Source: an uncultured Clostridia bacterium (lineage in GTDB: Bacteria > Bacillota > Clostridia > Oscillospirales > Ruminococcaceae). Taken from it: DNA of 51,656 bases. The DNA lies in the NCBI GenBank assembly GCA_944382875.1, contig CALWNQ010000020.1, positions 1-51,656 on the forward strand, written 5' to 3'. Shown in pieces: positions 8,873-17,778 of this stretch (positions are counted from its first letter, which is position 1; every line of letters begins with the position of its first letter). The translations under genes and the position numbers were made by a program. Below the pieces are notes generated by a model, which saw only the letters and a program-made list of their open reading frames with translations, was not told the DNA's origin and did not search any database.

Positions 8873-9700
8873 TTATATGCCAAGAGATTTCAGATAATCC
8901 CGGCTCATCTGGGCACATTCCATCGGAGTTTTGCCCATAGACGGACGGTCCTGCTCTACAATCAGCCAAGATGCACCAGCATCTTCCGAAGCTTTGATGA
9001 TCGAAGGAAAATCCTGCATCCCATAGCCAACCGGACGGAATTCAAAGATATCTTCCCCACCAGCCTTCTGGTCATTGCCGATCAGCTCATAAAACGGTGT
9101 ATCGCCCGCTCCTTCGCGTGTTTTTAAGTAAAAGTCTTTCAGATGGACCACCGGCGCACGACCTGTGTATTTACGGACATATGCAGCCGGCTCTTCTCCA
9201 CCGATATTCACCCAGCAGGTATCCAGTTCTGTCTGCAACAGGTCGGCTGGAATGACACGGTACATATAATCAAGTGCATACTCGTTTCCAATTTTCTTAA
9301 ATTCAAAATCGTGGTTGTGGTAGAGCATTACCATTCCGTTCTTTTTAGCAACTTCTCCCAGCATTGCGATTTCTTTCAATGTCGGCTCAAAACCATCGGT
9401 ATCCGAGCGGCGCTCTTCGGGAAGGTACGGGACAGCTACATAGGAACAACCAATCTTTGCATATCCTGCGAGTACATTTTCCGGATCCGCCAACATTTCA
9501 TCCAGCGGCACATGAGCGGAAATTGGGGTCAGTCCTGCTTCCTCCACTGCTGTTTTTACCTCATCATAGCTGTATCCGTATAAGCCGGCAAGTTCTACAC
9601 CGTCGTAACCCATTTCCTTGATCTTTTTCAGGGTGCCTTTCAGATCCTTTTCCGCATCATCACGAACCGAATAAACCTGAAGCCCGATTTTCCACTTCAT
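8873..9700 (-). CDS. Sugar phosphate isomerase/epimerase family protein (AP endonuclease 2-like TIM barrel)
   Basis: The 275-residue protein starts at ATG 9700. Features of the xylose-isomerase-like TIM barrel are GLQVYSVRDD (residues 6-15), GYDGVELAGLYG, the metal/active-site strand VMLYHNHDFEF, LQTELDTCWVNIGG, VVHLKDFY and WLIVEQDRP. The Glu/Asp/His residues that bind the divalent metal in this fold can be placed in these strands. It is the first gene of the operon ending with the Gfo/Idh/MocA oxidoreductase. Likely reactions are isomerisation or epimerisation of a keto-sugar, or 2-keto-inositol dehydration as in IolE; the sequence does not decide. Confidence 0.8.
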   Translation of the reverse strand: MKWKIGLQVYSVRDDAEKDLKGTLKKIKEMGYDGVELAGLYGYSYDEVKTAVEEAGLTPISAHVPLDEMLADPENVLAGYAKIGCSYVAVPYLPEERRSDTDGFEPTLKEIAMLGEVAKKNGMVMLYHNHDFEFKKIGNEYALDYMYRVIPADLLQTELDTCWVNIGGEEPAAYVRKYTGRAPVVHLKDFYLKTREGAGDTPFYELIGNDQKAGGEDIFEFRPVGYGMQDFPSIIKASEDAGASWLIVEQDRPSMGKTPMECAQMSRDYLKSLGI

Positions 9701-9721
9701 ACCGATCGTCCTTTCTGCTAA

Positions 9722-9735
9722 TGTAATCGTTTTCG
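9722..9735. promoter_or_regulatory. Catabolite-responsive (cre) or LacI-family operator
   Basis: TGTAATCGTTTTCG matches the CcpA cre consensus TGWAANCGNTNWCA at 13 of 14 positions (last A is G). It covers the predicted transcription start of the isomerase operon, a usual place for repression. A dedicated LacI-family repressor is the alternative, since these share the central CG. Confidence 0.5.
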
Positions 9736-9740
9736 TATTT

Positions 9741-9770
9741 ATTATACCGTTTTTGTTGCAACAATGTCAA
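9741..9770 (-). promoter_or_regulatory. Promoter of the isomerase/oxidoreductase operon
   Basis: On the minus strand, TTGACA (-35, 9765-9770), an 18-bp spacer and TATAAT (-10, 9741-9746). The spacer contains the perfect 12-bp palindrome TTGTTGCAACAA (9753-9764), a second operator candidate besides the cre-like site. Confidence 0.75.
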
Positions 9771-9855
9771 CCAGCAACTTGCCCAGATATTTCCCTTTTT
9801 TATTGTTGTACTATACAGTTTATTTATTCATGCGCAAGTAATTTTGTGTGTAATA

Positions 9856-9898
9856 AAATACCGGTGCCCTGCTTTTTAACGGCAGAGCACCGATATTT
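9856..9898 (-). terminator. Terminator of the araB-araD-hydrolase operon
   Basis: An imperfect stem (GTGC and CTGC at 9864-9872 with GCAG and GCAC at 9882-9890, extended by AAATA/TATTT) overlaps the stop codon of the SGNH hydrolase. The minus-strand tail TATTTTATTA is moderately T-rich. Confidence 0.6.
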
Positions 9899-10553
9899 AC
9901 CACTCATAATCGAGCTGTTTTAAAATTTCCTTTGCAATGATAACATGACCGACAACATCGGGATGAATGTAATCCCAGTTGACCGACATGGGATGGTTAT
10001 AAGTAAAATAACGGTCGAACGCTGCCTGTAAATCTACAAAAACAGCGTTGTATTTTTCCGCGAGCTCCTTTACAACCGCTCCATAGGCGTCCATCATAAC
10101 CCGCATCGGATCAGCTTTGTTGGTTTCCATGAAATAAGGCGTTATCAGAATCAGACCGCCTTGGAGAATCGGCAGTGTCTGTTCAATCAACTTCACCAGG
10201 TTAGCGCGGTATTCCTCAATCCCCACCTGATACTCTGTTATCAGCGGAGTATCAAAATGCCGCCAGACATCGTTGATTCCAATTAAGATACTTACCCAAT
10301 CTGGTTTCAGATCCATCACGTCGGTCTGCCAGCGATCTTTTAAATCCCGAGTCGTATTGCCGCTGGTTCCCATATTGATGACGCGAATGTGAGCGTTCGG
10401 ATAAGACGCTTTGATGAGTCCATCCACAATCCCGACATAACTTTTCCCGATATGTCCAAAGTGGCCCTGCCCTTCCCCATACGGCCGTGAACGTTCAAAG
10501 TCACTGATGGAATCTCCAATAAAAATCACTTTGCTGTTGTCTGCAATTTTCAT
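9897..10553 (-). CDS. SGNH/GDSL-family hydrolase (esterase)
   Basis: From ATG 10553 (SD GGAGG, 8-nt spacing) the protein is 218 residues. A longer frame to 10589 lacks an SD. Block I GDS lies at residues 13-15 (VIFIGDSISDFERSR), block III is GINDVW, and the catalytic Asp/His pair is in DYIHPDVVGH near the C-terminus. There is no signal peptide, so it should be cytoplasmic. Family members remove acetyl or other acyl groups from sugars and glycosides. Its position 95 bp after araD suggests it deacylates an imported pentose oligosaccharide or glycoside, which is an inference. Confidence 0.8.
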   Translation of the reverse strand: MKIADNSKVIFIGDSISDFERSRPYGEGQGHFGHIGKSYVGIVDGLIKASYPNAHIRVINMGTSGNTTRDLKDRWQTDVMDLKPDWVSILIGINDVWRHFDTPLITEYQVGIEEYRANLVKLIEQTLPILQGGLILITPYFMETNKADPMRVMMDAYGAVVKELAEKYNAVFVDLQAAFDRYFTYNHPMSVNWDYIHPDVVGHVIIAKEILKQLDYEW

Positions 10554-10648
10554 TTTGTATACCTCCATTGTCCGGTCTGATACCGGCACCAGACTGTCGT
10601 GATAAGGCCTAATTAATCCGCTTGCTTTACTGAATCACGCCTTACAAT

Positions 10649-11350
10649 CTATTTTTGCCCATAATATGCATTTTTTCCGTGTTTTCTCAGATAATGTTTA
10701 TCCAAGAGTTTCTGCTGAATCGGATCCAGGGTGCCGGTTCCGCCGGGAGACAGCCATTCACTCATAGCGGCCATCCGTGCAGTTTCTTCCAGAACGGCAG
10801 CATGATAAACCGCGTCAAAACAGTCTTTTCCCCAGGCAAACGGTCCATGAGAATATACAAGTACCGCAGGAATCTCCTCCGGATTGATCCGTTCAAACTG
10901 TTCGACGATTACATTTCCGGTTTCCTTTTCGTATTCCCCGTCGATTTCCCGACTCTTCATTTTACGGGTGCAGGGAATCGGTCCATAGAAGGTGTCAGCA
11001 TGGGTTGTACCGTAAGCCGGGATATCCCGTCCGGCCTGCGCCCAGCTTGTTGCCCAACGCGAATGGGTATGGACAACACCCCCGATCCCGGTAAAATTTT
11101 GGTATAATACTAAATGGGTAGCTGTATCAGAAGATGGCTTGTAGGTGCCTTCTACCCGATTACCTTCCAAGTCAACAACCACCATTTTATCTGGCGTCAG
11201 TTCATCATAAGCTACACCGGAAGGTTTGATGACCACCAAACCGGTCCGGCGGTCAATTCCCGATACATTCCCCCAGGTAAACATCACCAGTCCGTGTTTC
11301 ACCAAATCCAGATTGGCTCGGCAAACCTGTTCCTTGAGCAATTCCAGCAT
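10649..11350 (-). CDS. araD: L-ribulose-5-phosphate 4-epimerase
   Basis: A 233-residue class II aldolase-fold enzyme that converts L-ribulose 5-phosphate to D-xylulose 5-phosphate. Visible features are [14 protein letters not shown] and [11 protein letters not shown] (phosphate and substrate binding), the zinc ligands in [10 protein letters not shown], and the later histidine in [10 protein letters not shown]. Length and motifs fit AraD/UlaF/SgbE. The araB neighbour 12 bp upstream on the same transcript favours the arabinose role. SD AAGGGGGAAG precedes ATG 11350. Confidence 0.92.
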   Translation of the reverse strand: MLELLKEQVCRANLDLVKHGLVMFTWGNVSGIDRRTGLVVIKPSGVAYDELTPDKMVVVDLEGNRVEGTYKPSSDTATHLVLYQNFTGIGGVVHTHSRWATSWAQAGRDIPAYGTTHADTFYGPIPCTRKMKSREIDGEYEKETGNVIVEQFERINPEEIPAVLVYSHGPFAWGKDCFDAVYHAAVLEETARMAAMSEWLSPGGTGTLDPIQQKLLDKHYLRKHGKNAYYGQK

Positions 11351-11362
11351 ATCACTTCCCCC

Positions 11363-13027
11363 TTATTTCACGCGATTGCGCATCGCTTTCAGGCGTTTCA
11401 TCACATCATTTTCTCCACGGCCAAAATAGTCGTGCAGCTTTTGATATTCTGCAAAAAGCAGGTCATAAGCCGCCTCGTTTTCCGAGATCGGAGTATAGAC
11501 AATGTCATTAGACGTATCGATTGCACGTGCCGCTTCAAAGATGGAGTCAAAACCGCCGGCTTCCTTACCGGCTGCAACCGCACCAAACAGCGCTGCGCCG
11601 AGCGCCGGTCCCTGTGAAGTGGAGGTGACACGCACCGGCATATGAAGCACATCGGCGTAAATCTGCATCATCATCGGGTCTTTTCGCGCAATACCACCCG
11701 ACGCTACAAATTCCTCTACCGGAACACCGCCGTTCCGATAGTTCTCCACAATCACCCGTGTGCCATAAGCGGTCGCTTCGATCAGTGCCCGGTAAATTTC
11801 TTCCGGTTTGGTCTGTAAAGTCATTCCGATCAACATTCCAGTTAGATCGACATCCACCAAAACCGAACGGTTGCCGTTCCACCAGTCGAGCGCCAACAGG
11901 CCGCTTTCTCCCGGTTTTTGCCGTTGTGCTTTTTCCCGTAACAGCTGATGAATGTTCTTCCCGGCTGCTTTTGCTTCCTCATAATAAGCAGCGGGCAGGC
12001 AGTTTTCGATGAACCAAGCAAAATGATCGCCAACACAGGATTGCCCTGCCTCATAACCAAAATAACCGGGCATGACGCCGTCTTCTACCACGCCGCAGAT
12101 GCCGGGAATTTGAACTTCCTTTTCCCCCATCAGGATGTGGCAGGTGGATGTCCCCATAATCGCCAAAACCTTACCTGGGCCGTCGATTCCGACCGCAGGC
12201 ACACAAACATGGGCGTCCACATTGCCAACGGCAACCGCAATTCCAGCCGGAAGGCCAGTCAGCGCAGCTGCCTTCTCCGTGAGAAAACCGGCGCGGGAGC
12301 CAAGCGGTGTGATATCGCGGGAAAACTTTTCATCCACAAGATTTTCCATCCGAGGATCCAACGCTGCAAAAAATTCCTTGGAGGGGAATCCCATTCGTTT
12401 GTTCCAGATTTCTTTGTATCCGGCTGTGCAGGAATTGCGCGTTTCTTTGCCGCAAAGCTGCCACACCACCCAATCTGTCGCCTCGATAAAGCGGTCCATC
12501 CGGTTGTACAGATCCGGATCCTCATCCAGAATCTGCCAGATTTTGGGAACCGCCCATTCGGAAGAAATTTTTCCGCCGTAATTGGCAAGCCAGGGTTCTC
12601 CCCGCTCTTCCGCAATCCGGTTCAATGCGTTTGCCTTGTCCTGCGCCGCGTGATGCTTCCAAAGCTTTACATAAGCATGCGGACGATTTTGATATTCCGG
12701 CAGAAAACAGAGAGGAGTTCCGTCTTTTAAAACCGGCAGTATCGTACAGGCGGTAAAATCAATTCCGATCCCAATCACATCAGCAGGAGAAACCCCACTT
12801 TGAGTTAGCACCTCCGGGATTGTGTGCTCGAGCACATCAAGGTAATCCTGCGGATGTTGCAATGCCCAGTCGTTTCGGAGCGGCGTTCCATCTGGAAGTG
12901 CTCGATCCATTACTCCATGCGGGTATTCATAGACTGCGGATGCCAATTCCTTTCCGGTTGCCGCTTCGATCAGCAAGGCACGCCCGGATAAAGTCCCGTA
13001 ATCCACACCGATTGCATACTTTTTCAT
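11363..13027 (-). CDS. araB: Ribulokinase
   Basis: From ATG 13027 the protein is 554 residues (SD AAAGGA, 8 nt; the upstream ATG 13036 abuts the SD and is unlikely). It is an FGGY-family sugar kinase that phosphorylates L-ribulose with ATP. Seen are the N-terminal phosphate loop [13 protein letters not shown], the substrate segment [10 protein letters not shown], the mid-protein [13 protein letters not shown], and the C-terminal [20 protein letters not shown] and [11 protein letters not shown] ATPase elements. The WALQHP and CTAGYKEIW stretches are typical of ribulokinase rather than xylulokinase. Together with araD it forms the lower arabinose pathway. The isomerase araA and a transporter are not in the window. 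Confidence 0.93.
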   Translation of the reverse strand: MKKYAIGVDYGTLSGRALLIEAATGKELASAVYEYPHGVMDRALPDGTPLRNDWALQHPQDYLDVLEHTIPEVLTQSGVSPADVIGIGIDFTACTILPVLKDGTPLCFLPEYQNRPHAYVKLWKHHAAQDKANALNRIAEERGEPWLANYGGKISSEWAVPKIWQILDEDPDLYNRMDRFIEATDWVVWQLCGKETRNSCTAGYKEIWNKRMGFPSKEFFAALDPRMENLVDEKFSRDITPLGSRAGFLTEKAAALTGLPAGIAVAVGNVDAHVCVPAVGIDGPGKVLAIMGTSTCHILMGEKEVQIPGICGVVEDGVMPGYFGYEAGQSCVGDHFAWFIENCLPAAYYEEAKAAGKNIHQLLREKAQRQKPGESGLLALDWWNGNRSVLVDVDLTGMLIGMTLQTKPEEIYRALIEATAYGTRVIVENYRNGGVPVEEFVASGGIARKDPMMMQIYADVLHMPVRVTSTSQGPALGAALFGAVAAGKEAGGFDSIFEAARAIDTSNDIVYTPISENEAAYDLLFAEYQKLHDYFGRGENDVMKRLKAMRNRVK

Positions 13028-13063
13028 TTTACTCATCCTTTCTTTGTAAAAGAATCCACAGAA

Positions 13064-13092
13064 ATTATACCATATTTTGATTTGCTTGAAAA
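13064..13092 (-). promoter_or_regulatory. araB promoter
   Basis: On the minus strand, TTTTCA (weak -35, 13087-13092), a 17-bp spacer and TATAAT (13064-13069), leaving a short leader before the araB SD. No AraR- or cre-like site was recognised here. Confidence 0.5.
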
Positions 13093-13120
13093 GACTTTTC
13101 TAAGAAAGATCACCAGTTTT

Positions 13121-13157
13121 GTAAAAAGAAACAGACCTTCCAAACGAAAGGTCTGTT
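13121..13157 (-). terminator. mgtE terminator
   Basis: AACAGACCTT (13130-13139) pairs with AAGGTCTGTT (13148-13157). On the minus strand it is followed by TCTTTTTAC. It lies just past the mgtE stop at 13168. Confidence 0.75.
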
Positions 13158-13167
13158 GTTTTGCTGA

Positions 13168-14499
13168 TTAAATATGCATAATCCAAAGTGCTACATTAAA
13201 ATAAACAAAAACGGAACAAGCATCTACCACCGTAGTGATGAGAGGCGATGCCATAATCGCAGGATCCAGCTTGCAACGTTTTGCAAACATCGGAAGCAAG
13301 CATCCCATCATTTTGGCAATAAAGATGGTAACAAACATGCTGACGCCAACAGTAAGCGCAATCGGCAGCGAATGGTACCGGATCCAGATCCAGATAATAT
13401 TCACCGGCGCCAAAACCGCACCAACCAGCATAGAAACGCGGCATTCTTTCCAGATTACCTTTAAAATATCTCGTGGTTTAATCTCATCCAATGCCATACC
13501 GCGGATAATCAGCGTGGAGCTCTGCGAACCACAATTTCCGCCTGTATCCATCAGCATCGGAATAAAGGAAACCAGCAATGGGATTGCCGCGAACGCTTCT
13601 TCGTAATGGCTGATGATCTGCCCTGTTACAATACCGGAAAGCATCAGGAAAAGCAACCACACCACACGCTTCCGGGCGTGCGTAAAAGCAGAGGTTTTTA
13701 AATACGGTGTTTCGCTTGGTTCCAAGGCCGCCATCTTTTCAAAGTCTTCGGTGTTGGCTTCCTGAATAACATCCACCGCATCATCAACAGTAATGATCCC
13801 AACCAGCCGGTTTTCCCCATCTACAACCGGCAGCGCCAGCATATCGTACTTCTGGAAAATCTGGCCGACTTCCTCATCACTGGCTGATGTTGGAACCGAA
13901 ATCGGTTTTTCCTCCATCACATCGCCAACCTGAGCGCCATAATCCGCCAGCATCATTTCCCGCACTGTAATAACGCCTTCCAGAACACGGTTTTGATCGG
14001 TTACATAGCAAGTATACAGCGTTTCGCTGTCTACCGCATTCTTTTTCAGGTAATCAAAAGCCTGCCGGATGGTCATCCCTTGTTTAAGTGCGACATATTC
14101 GGTGGTCATCATGCTTCCAGCGCTTCCCTCTTCATACTGCAGAAGACGGTTGATCAGCGAACGGGTATCGGGATCCGAAAGCTTTAAGACACGGCGCACC
14201 ACATTGGCAGGCATTTCCTCCAGCATATCTACTGTGTCATCCATAAACTGCGAATCCAGAAGCGGACGCAACTCCGTGTCGGTCAATGCGGTAAGCAAAG
14301 ACTCCTGTACCTCTGCCGTCATATAAGCAAAGGTTTCCGCCGCAAGCTCTTTTGGAAGCAAGCGAAAAAGCATTACCGATGATTCAGGATCCATCTCCTC
14401 AAAAACTTCGGCAATGTCAACCGGATTCATTTCCAGGAGCACCATGCGGGCATCGTGGAATTTTTTGGACTGAATGAGTTCGAGAACTTTGTTGGTCAT
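13168..14499 (-). CDS. mgtE: Magnesium transporter MgtE
   Basis: From ATG 14499 (SD GGAGG, 9 nt) the protein is 443 residues. A longer frame to 14541 has no SD. Domain order is an MgtE N-terminal helical superfamily (about 1-115, VDIAEVFEEMDPES and later repeats), two CBS domains (about 118-240, TCYVTDQNRVLEGVITVREM and ALPVVDGENRLVGIITVDDA) and a five-helix membrane domain (about 275-443). The membrane domain contains the selectivity segment PMLMDTGGNCGSQSSTLI. MgtE is a Mg2+-gated Mg2+ channel of the plasma membrane, shut by Mg2+ binding to the N/CBS domains. Expression may be controlled by the unusual leader at 14500-14685. Confidence 0.93.
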   Translation of the reverse strand: MTNKVLELIQSKKFHDARMVLLEMNPVDIAEVFEEMDPESSVMLFRLLPKELAAETFAYMTAEVQESLLTALTDTELRPLLDSQFMDDTVDMLEEMPANVVRRVLKLSDPDTRSLINRLLQYEEGSAGSMMTTEYVALKQGMTIRQAFDYLKKNAVDSETLYTCYVTDQNRVLEGVITVREMMLADYGAQVGDVMEEKPISVPTSASDEEVGQIFQKYDMLALPVVDGENRLVGIITVDDAVDVIQEANTEDFEKMAALEPSETPYLKTSAFTHARKRVVWLLFLMLSGIVTGQIISHYEEAFAAIPLLVSFIPMLMDTGGNCGSQSSTLIIRGMALDEIKPRDILKVIWKECRVSMLVGAVLAPVNIIWIWIRYHSLPIALTVGVSMFVTIFIAKMMGCLLPMFAKRCKLDPAIMASPLITTVVDACSVFVYFNVALWIMHI

Positions 14500-14548
14500 T
14501 GTGTTCAGCCTCCTTGCCGGCGGTTGGACACAACACCACAAAGCCGGA

Positions 14549-14594
14549 TTCTGTTTTTTCTATTCCGGAATTCACCGGAACATAAAAAACAGAA
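14549..14594 (-). promoter_or_regulatory. Long hairpin in the mgtE leader
   Basis: TTCTGTTTTTT...TATTCCGG (14549-14568) pairs with CCGGAA...AAAAAACAGAA (14575-14594): about 19 base pairs, two mismatches and a 6-nt loop. In the transcript the U6 run lies in the first arm, so this is not itself a standard terminator. The same TTCTG could instead pair with CAGAA near the mini-ORF SD further upstream, which would place U6 right after a stem. That would make two exclusive structures. I see no M-box (ykoK) consensus. Confidence 0.4.
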
Positions 14595-14608
14595 CGCAGC
14601 ACCCGCCG

Positions 14609-14653
14609 TTATTCAATTTTTTTACTACTGGGAGGATACGGACTGTGATCCAT
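14609..14653 (-). CDS. Candidate leader peptide MDHSPYPPSSKKIE upstream of mgtE
   Basis: A 14-codon frame begins about 32 nt after the predicted transcription start, has GAAAGG 11 nt before its ATG, and contains three proline codons (two adjacent). Proline- and acid-containing leader peptides sense low Mg2+ or proline shortage upstream of enterobacterial mgtA and mgtCBR. This one is placed the same way before an unrelated Mg2+ transporter and is followed by a strong hairpin. No homology to MgtL is visible, and the role is inferred from position and composition only. Confidence 0.35.
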   Translation of the reverse strand: MDHSPYPPSSKKIE

Positions 14654-14691
14654 ATTCTTCACTGCCTTTCTGCTGACAATTCAGCATCTGT

Positions 14692-14720
14692 ATTATAGCA
14701 CACTAAAGGCGGAATGTAAA
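14692..14720 (-). promoter_or_regulatory. mgtE promoter
   Basis: On the minus strand, TTTACA (-35, 14715-14720), a 17-bp spacer and TATAAT (-10, 14692-14697, preceded by TGC). Predicted start is near 14685, giving a leader of about 186 nt. Confidence 0.75.
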
Positions 14721-14829
14721 CCATTTTTTCACAAATTCAGCCAAAATTCACGATTTATCCAAAAACAACTCGAAAATTCTCCAAATATCTTTTTCTTTTT
14801 TGCAATATCAAGAATTTATCGCGATAAAG

Positions 14830-14863
14830 CAAAAAAATCGCCCCGGTTTCCCGGAGCGATTTT
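14830..14863 (-). terminator. Terminator of the Clp ATPase operon
   Basis: ATCGC and CCGG (14837-14846) pair with CCGG and GCGAT (14851-14860) around one mismatch. On the minus strand it is followed by seven T. It lies just after the stop at 14867 and closes the long run of minus-strand genes. Confidence 0.8.
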
Positions 14864-14866
14864 AAA

Positions 14867-17158
14867 TTAACCTAACATCACAGAAACTTCTCCATTATCT
14901 ACAGTAAGATATACGGTTTTTCCTGCTGAAGAAACAGAGGTAAGCAATGCCGCTACTTTATCCTCTACCTCCCGACGAACCGTGCTGCGGAGATCGCGGG
15001 CTGCAAATTTACCACCCTGCGCTTTAGAAGCAAGCAAACGCGGAACCTCTTCACTAAACTGCAATGCAAGAGAGATTTCAGCCAGAGGTTCTTTCATTTC
15101 GTTAAGCATCAACACCGCAATTTTTTTCAAATCCTCCTGTGTCAGCGGATTAAAGGCAATAATTTCATCCACACGCGCCAGGAATTCCGGCCGCAGGAAA
15201 GCGGACAGACCTTTCATTGCCTTCTCCTTCGCAACTCCCTTTTCGGTCTGATTAAAGCCGACAATGCCAGTCTTATCATTGGAACCAGCATTAGAAGTCA
15301 TGACAATAACCGTGTTCTCAAAATTGACTGTGCGTCCCTGTGCGTCAGTAATCCGGCCTTCGTCCAGAATTTGCAGCAAAATATTCATCACATCGGGATG
15401 AGCCTTTTCGATTTCGTCGAACAGCACTACCGAATACGGACGGCGGCGAACCTTTTCCGTTAACTGGCCTGCTTCGTCAAACCCCACATAGCCGGGAGGA
15501 GAACCAATCAGCCGGGAAACCGCGTGTTTTTCCATATATTCGGACATATCCACCCGAATCAGCGGATCGGTCTTGTCGTCGAACAGTTCCTCTGCCAGCA
15601 CCTTGACCAGTTCGGTTTTACCTACACCGGTGGGACCAACAAAAATAAAGGAAGCAGGGCGGCGCTTTTTACTTAAATGCACTTTGGAACGACGGATTGC
15701 AGCTGTTACCGCGTGAATTGCCTCATCCTGGCCAATAATTCGCGCTTTGAGATTTTCTTCCAACCGCGCCAGTTTTGCAAACTCGCTTTCGCTGACTTTT
15801 TCAGCTGGGATTCCAGTCCAAAGCTCAATTACTTTCGCAACATCATCCATCGTAACCTTGACATTCTGAATCTGCGGCTCCAGCTCCTTGAGCTTTTCTT
15901 TCACTACAATCAGATCGGCCTTCGTTTTCGCAATCGCTTCATAATCGATATCGTCGGTAACCTGTTCCTGCTCCTGCTCCTTATCGTAAAGCTCTTTTAG
16001 CTGCTGATTGAGCTTTTCATAATCCGTCAGAACAGTGCTTTTAATCGACGCGCAGGCAGCCGATTCATCCAACAGATCGATTGCTTTATCCGGCAGAAAC
16101 CGGTCGGTAATATAACGTTCCGAAAGATGTGCGCAAGCTTCCAGAATTTCATCCGGAATATGGACTTTATGATGATTTTCGTAGTACTCCCGAATCCCTT
16201 TCAGAACTTCGATTGTCTGGGCAATCGTAGGTTCCTCCACCTTGACCGGCTGAAAACGCCGTTCCAGTGCGGAATCCTTTTCAATATATTTGCGATATTC
16301 GCCAAAGGTTGTGGCGCCAATCACCTGCACTTCCCCACGGGAAAGAGCGGGTTTCATAATGTTAGCAGCACTCATCGAGCCTTCCGCATCGCCAGTGCCG
16401 ACCAGAGTATGCACTTCATCGATGAACAGGATGACATTGCCGCGCTTCTTTACCTCTTCAATCAAGCCCTTGACACGGCTTTCAAACTGCCCCCGGAACT
16501 GTGTTCCGGCGACCAATGCGGTTAGGTCGAGTAAATAGATCTCCTTATTCAGCAGACGGAATGGAACATTTCCTTCCACAATTCGCTGAGCAATCCCCTC
16601 TGCAATGGCAGTTTTACCAACGCCGGGTTCTCCAATCAGGCAGGGATTATTCTTCTGCCGGCGGCTGAGGATCTGGACAACACGATAGATTTCACTTTCT
16701 CTCCCGATAATCCGGTCCATCCGGCCTTCTTTATATTTTTCGTTTAAATTCACACAGAAATTATCCAGAAAACTCTTTTTCTTCTTTTCATTTTTACCCA
16801 TACGCCGGGGCTCATCATGCGAATCTTCCGAAGTACCAGAATAAGGAGCAAGCGAAGCATCTTCCTCTCCGTCTGATTTGTTTCCAAACAGTTTCTGAAT
16901 AAAATTCGGCATAGTTTCCGCGCCGCCAGGTTCAAACATATCGTCCTCTCCATTGCCCAGCGCATCCAGCTGTTCATCCAGCTGATCCAAATCTTCTTTT
17001 GTAATTCCCATGCTGTCCATCATGGATTTTACCTGCGGCAATCCCAATTCAGATGCACACTTCAGGCAATATCCCTCATTTACCATTTCTTTTCCATCAA
17101 ACTTTGCAACAAAAAGCATCGCTGGACGCTTTTTACATTTGCAGCACAACATATCCAT
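14867..17158 (-). CDS. Clp-family ATPase with N-terminal zinc finger (ClpC-like)
   Basis: The 763-residue AAA+ unfoldase has two ATPase domains: Walker [14 protein letters not shown] and Walker [13 protein letters not shown] in D1, then [12 protein letters not shown] and [14 protein letters not shown] in D2. A short coiled-coil middle region (about 400-460, [16 protein letters not shown] onward) separates them. The usual ClpC N-repeat domain is absent. In its place residues 5-35 form a CxxC...CxxC zinc finger (CCKCKKRP...GYCLKC) like that of McsA, followed by an acidic linker. A VGF loop in D2 ([13 protein letters not shown]) fits ClpP docking. The zinc finger probably selects substrates or adaptors. 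SD GGAAAGGA precedes ATG 17158. It is last in the operon. Confidence 0.88.
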   Translation of the reverse strand: MDMLCCKCKKRPAMLFVAKFDGKEMVNEGYCLKCASELGLPQVKSMMDSMGITKEDLDQLDEQLDALGNGEDDMFEPGGAETMPNFIQKLFGNKSDGEEDASLAPYSGTSEDSHDEPRRMGKNEKKKKSFLDNFCVNLNEKYKEGRMDRIIGRESEIYRVVQILSRRQKNNPCLIGEPGVGKTAIAEGIAQRIVEGNVPFRLLNKEIYLLDLTALVAGTQFRGQFESRVKGLIEEVKKRGNVILFIDEVHTLVGTGDAEGSMSAANIMKPALSRGEVQVIGATTFGEYRKYIEKDSALERRFQPVKVEEPTIAQTIEVLKGIREYYENHHKVHIPDEILEACAHLSERYITDRFLPDKAIDLLDESAACASIKSTVLTDYEKLNQQLKELYDKEQEQEQVTDDIDYEAIAKTKADLIVVKEKLKELEPQIQNVKVTMDDVAKVIELWTGIPAEKVSESEFAKLARLEENLKARIIGQDEAIHAVTAAIRRSKVHLSKKRRPASFIFVGPTGVGKTELVKVLAEELFDDKTDPLIRVDMSEYMEKHAVSRLIGSPPGYVGFDEAGQLTEKVRRRPYSVVLFDEIEKAHPDVMNILLQILDEGRITDAQGRTVNFENTVIVMTSNAGSNDKTGIVGFNQTEKGVAKEKAMKGLSAFLRPEFLARVDEIIAFNPLTQEDLKKIAVLMLNEMKEPLAEISLALQFSEEVPRLLASKAQGGKFAARDLRSTVRREVEDKVAALLTSVSSAGKTVYLTVDNGEVSVMLG

Positions 17159-17220
17159 CTATGCAAATTCCTTTCCTGGATAACATCAGTCAAAATATGT
17201 ACAAATATCCATACTATTTA

Positions 17221-17751
17221 TTATAGCCGATTTTTTTGTTTGTTAATTTCTTTTGCGTAAAAAATAAATGACAAAATAATGAAAATGAGCGGTGGAACCA
17301 TCATAATGAGGATTAGAGCATCCGAAATGTTGGGAAAGAGCATCACGGTCAGCATCAACAGGTAAAGTATCACGGTAGATACTTTGCCATACCATTTTGC
17401 AGCAATGGAATTGCGCCAGCTTTTAAGCTTAGCCAAACCGAATAAAGCCAATGTCAATTCCTTCACCACATAGATTCCACACAGGATCCACATTGTTGGG
17501 TGCCGCAGAGCCAAACAGACAATCACTGTAGCTATTGTCAACTTATCTGCAACCGGATCCAAAAATCTCCCCAGGGGAGTTATCATATGAAATCTTCTAG
17601 CAATGAAGCCGTCCGCAATATCAGTTAGGCCGGACACTAAAAGAATAATAATTGGAAAATAATAATATGACGGCGGCAATTCCCAGTAGCAGTAAGCAAA
17701 AACCGGTACCAATATAATACGGATAACTGTAAGCAAATTGGGGATATTCAT
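17221..17751 (-). CDS. pgsA: CDP-diacylglycerol--glycerol-3-phosphate 3-phosphatidyltransferase
   Basis: The 176-residue membrane enzyme makes phosphatidylglycerol phosphate. It carries the complete CDP-alcohol phosphatidyltransferase signature D-G-x2-A-R-x8-G-x3-D-x3-D at about residues 45-67 (DGFIARRFHMITPLGRFLDP, then VAD). The N-terminal MNIPNLLTVIRIILVPVF is characteristic of PgsA, and several hydrophobic helices follow. SD GGAGG precedes ATG 17751. It lies 27 bp after cvpA on the same strand. Confidence 0.9.
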   Translation of the reverse strand: MNIPNLLTVIRIILVPVFAYCYWELPPSYYYFPIIILLVSGLTDIADGFIARRFHMITPLGRFLDPVADKLTIATVIVCLALRHPTMWILCGIYVVKELTLALFGLAKLKSWRNSIAAKWYGKVSTVILYLLMLTVMLFPNISDALILIMMVPPLIFIILSFIFYAKEINKQKNRL

Positions 17752-17778
17752 ATTTCCCGCCTCCTATAAAAAATTCGG

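Noticed and set aside
14417-14602. A 61-codon minus-strand frame across the mgtE start
   Set aside because: It begins with GTG inside the leader hairpin, has no SD, overlaps mgtE in another frame and resembles no protein.
14500-14690. M-box (ykoK) Mg2+ riboswitch
   Set aside because: The conserved M-box segments are not visible by eye in the leader; a covariance-model search is needed to exclude it fully.
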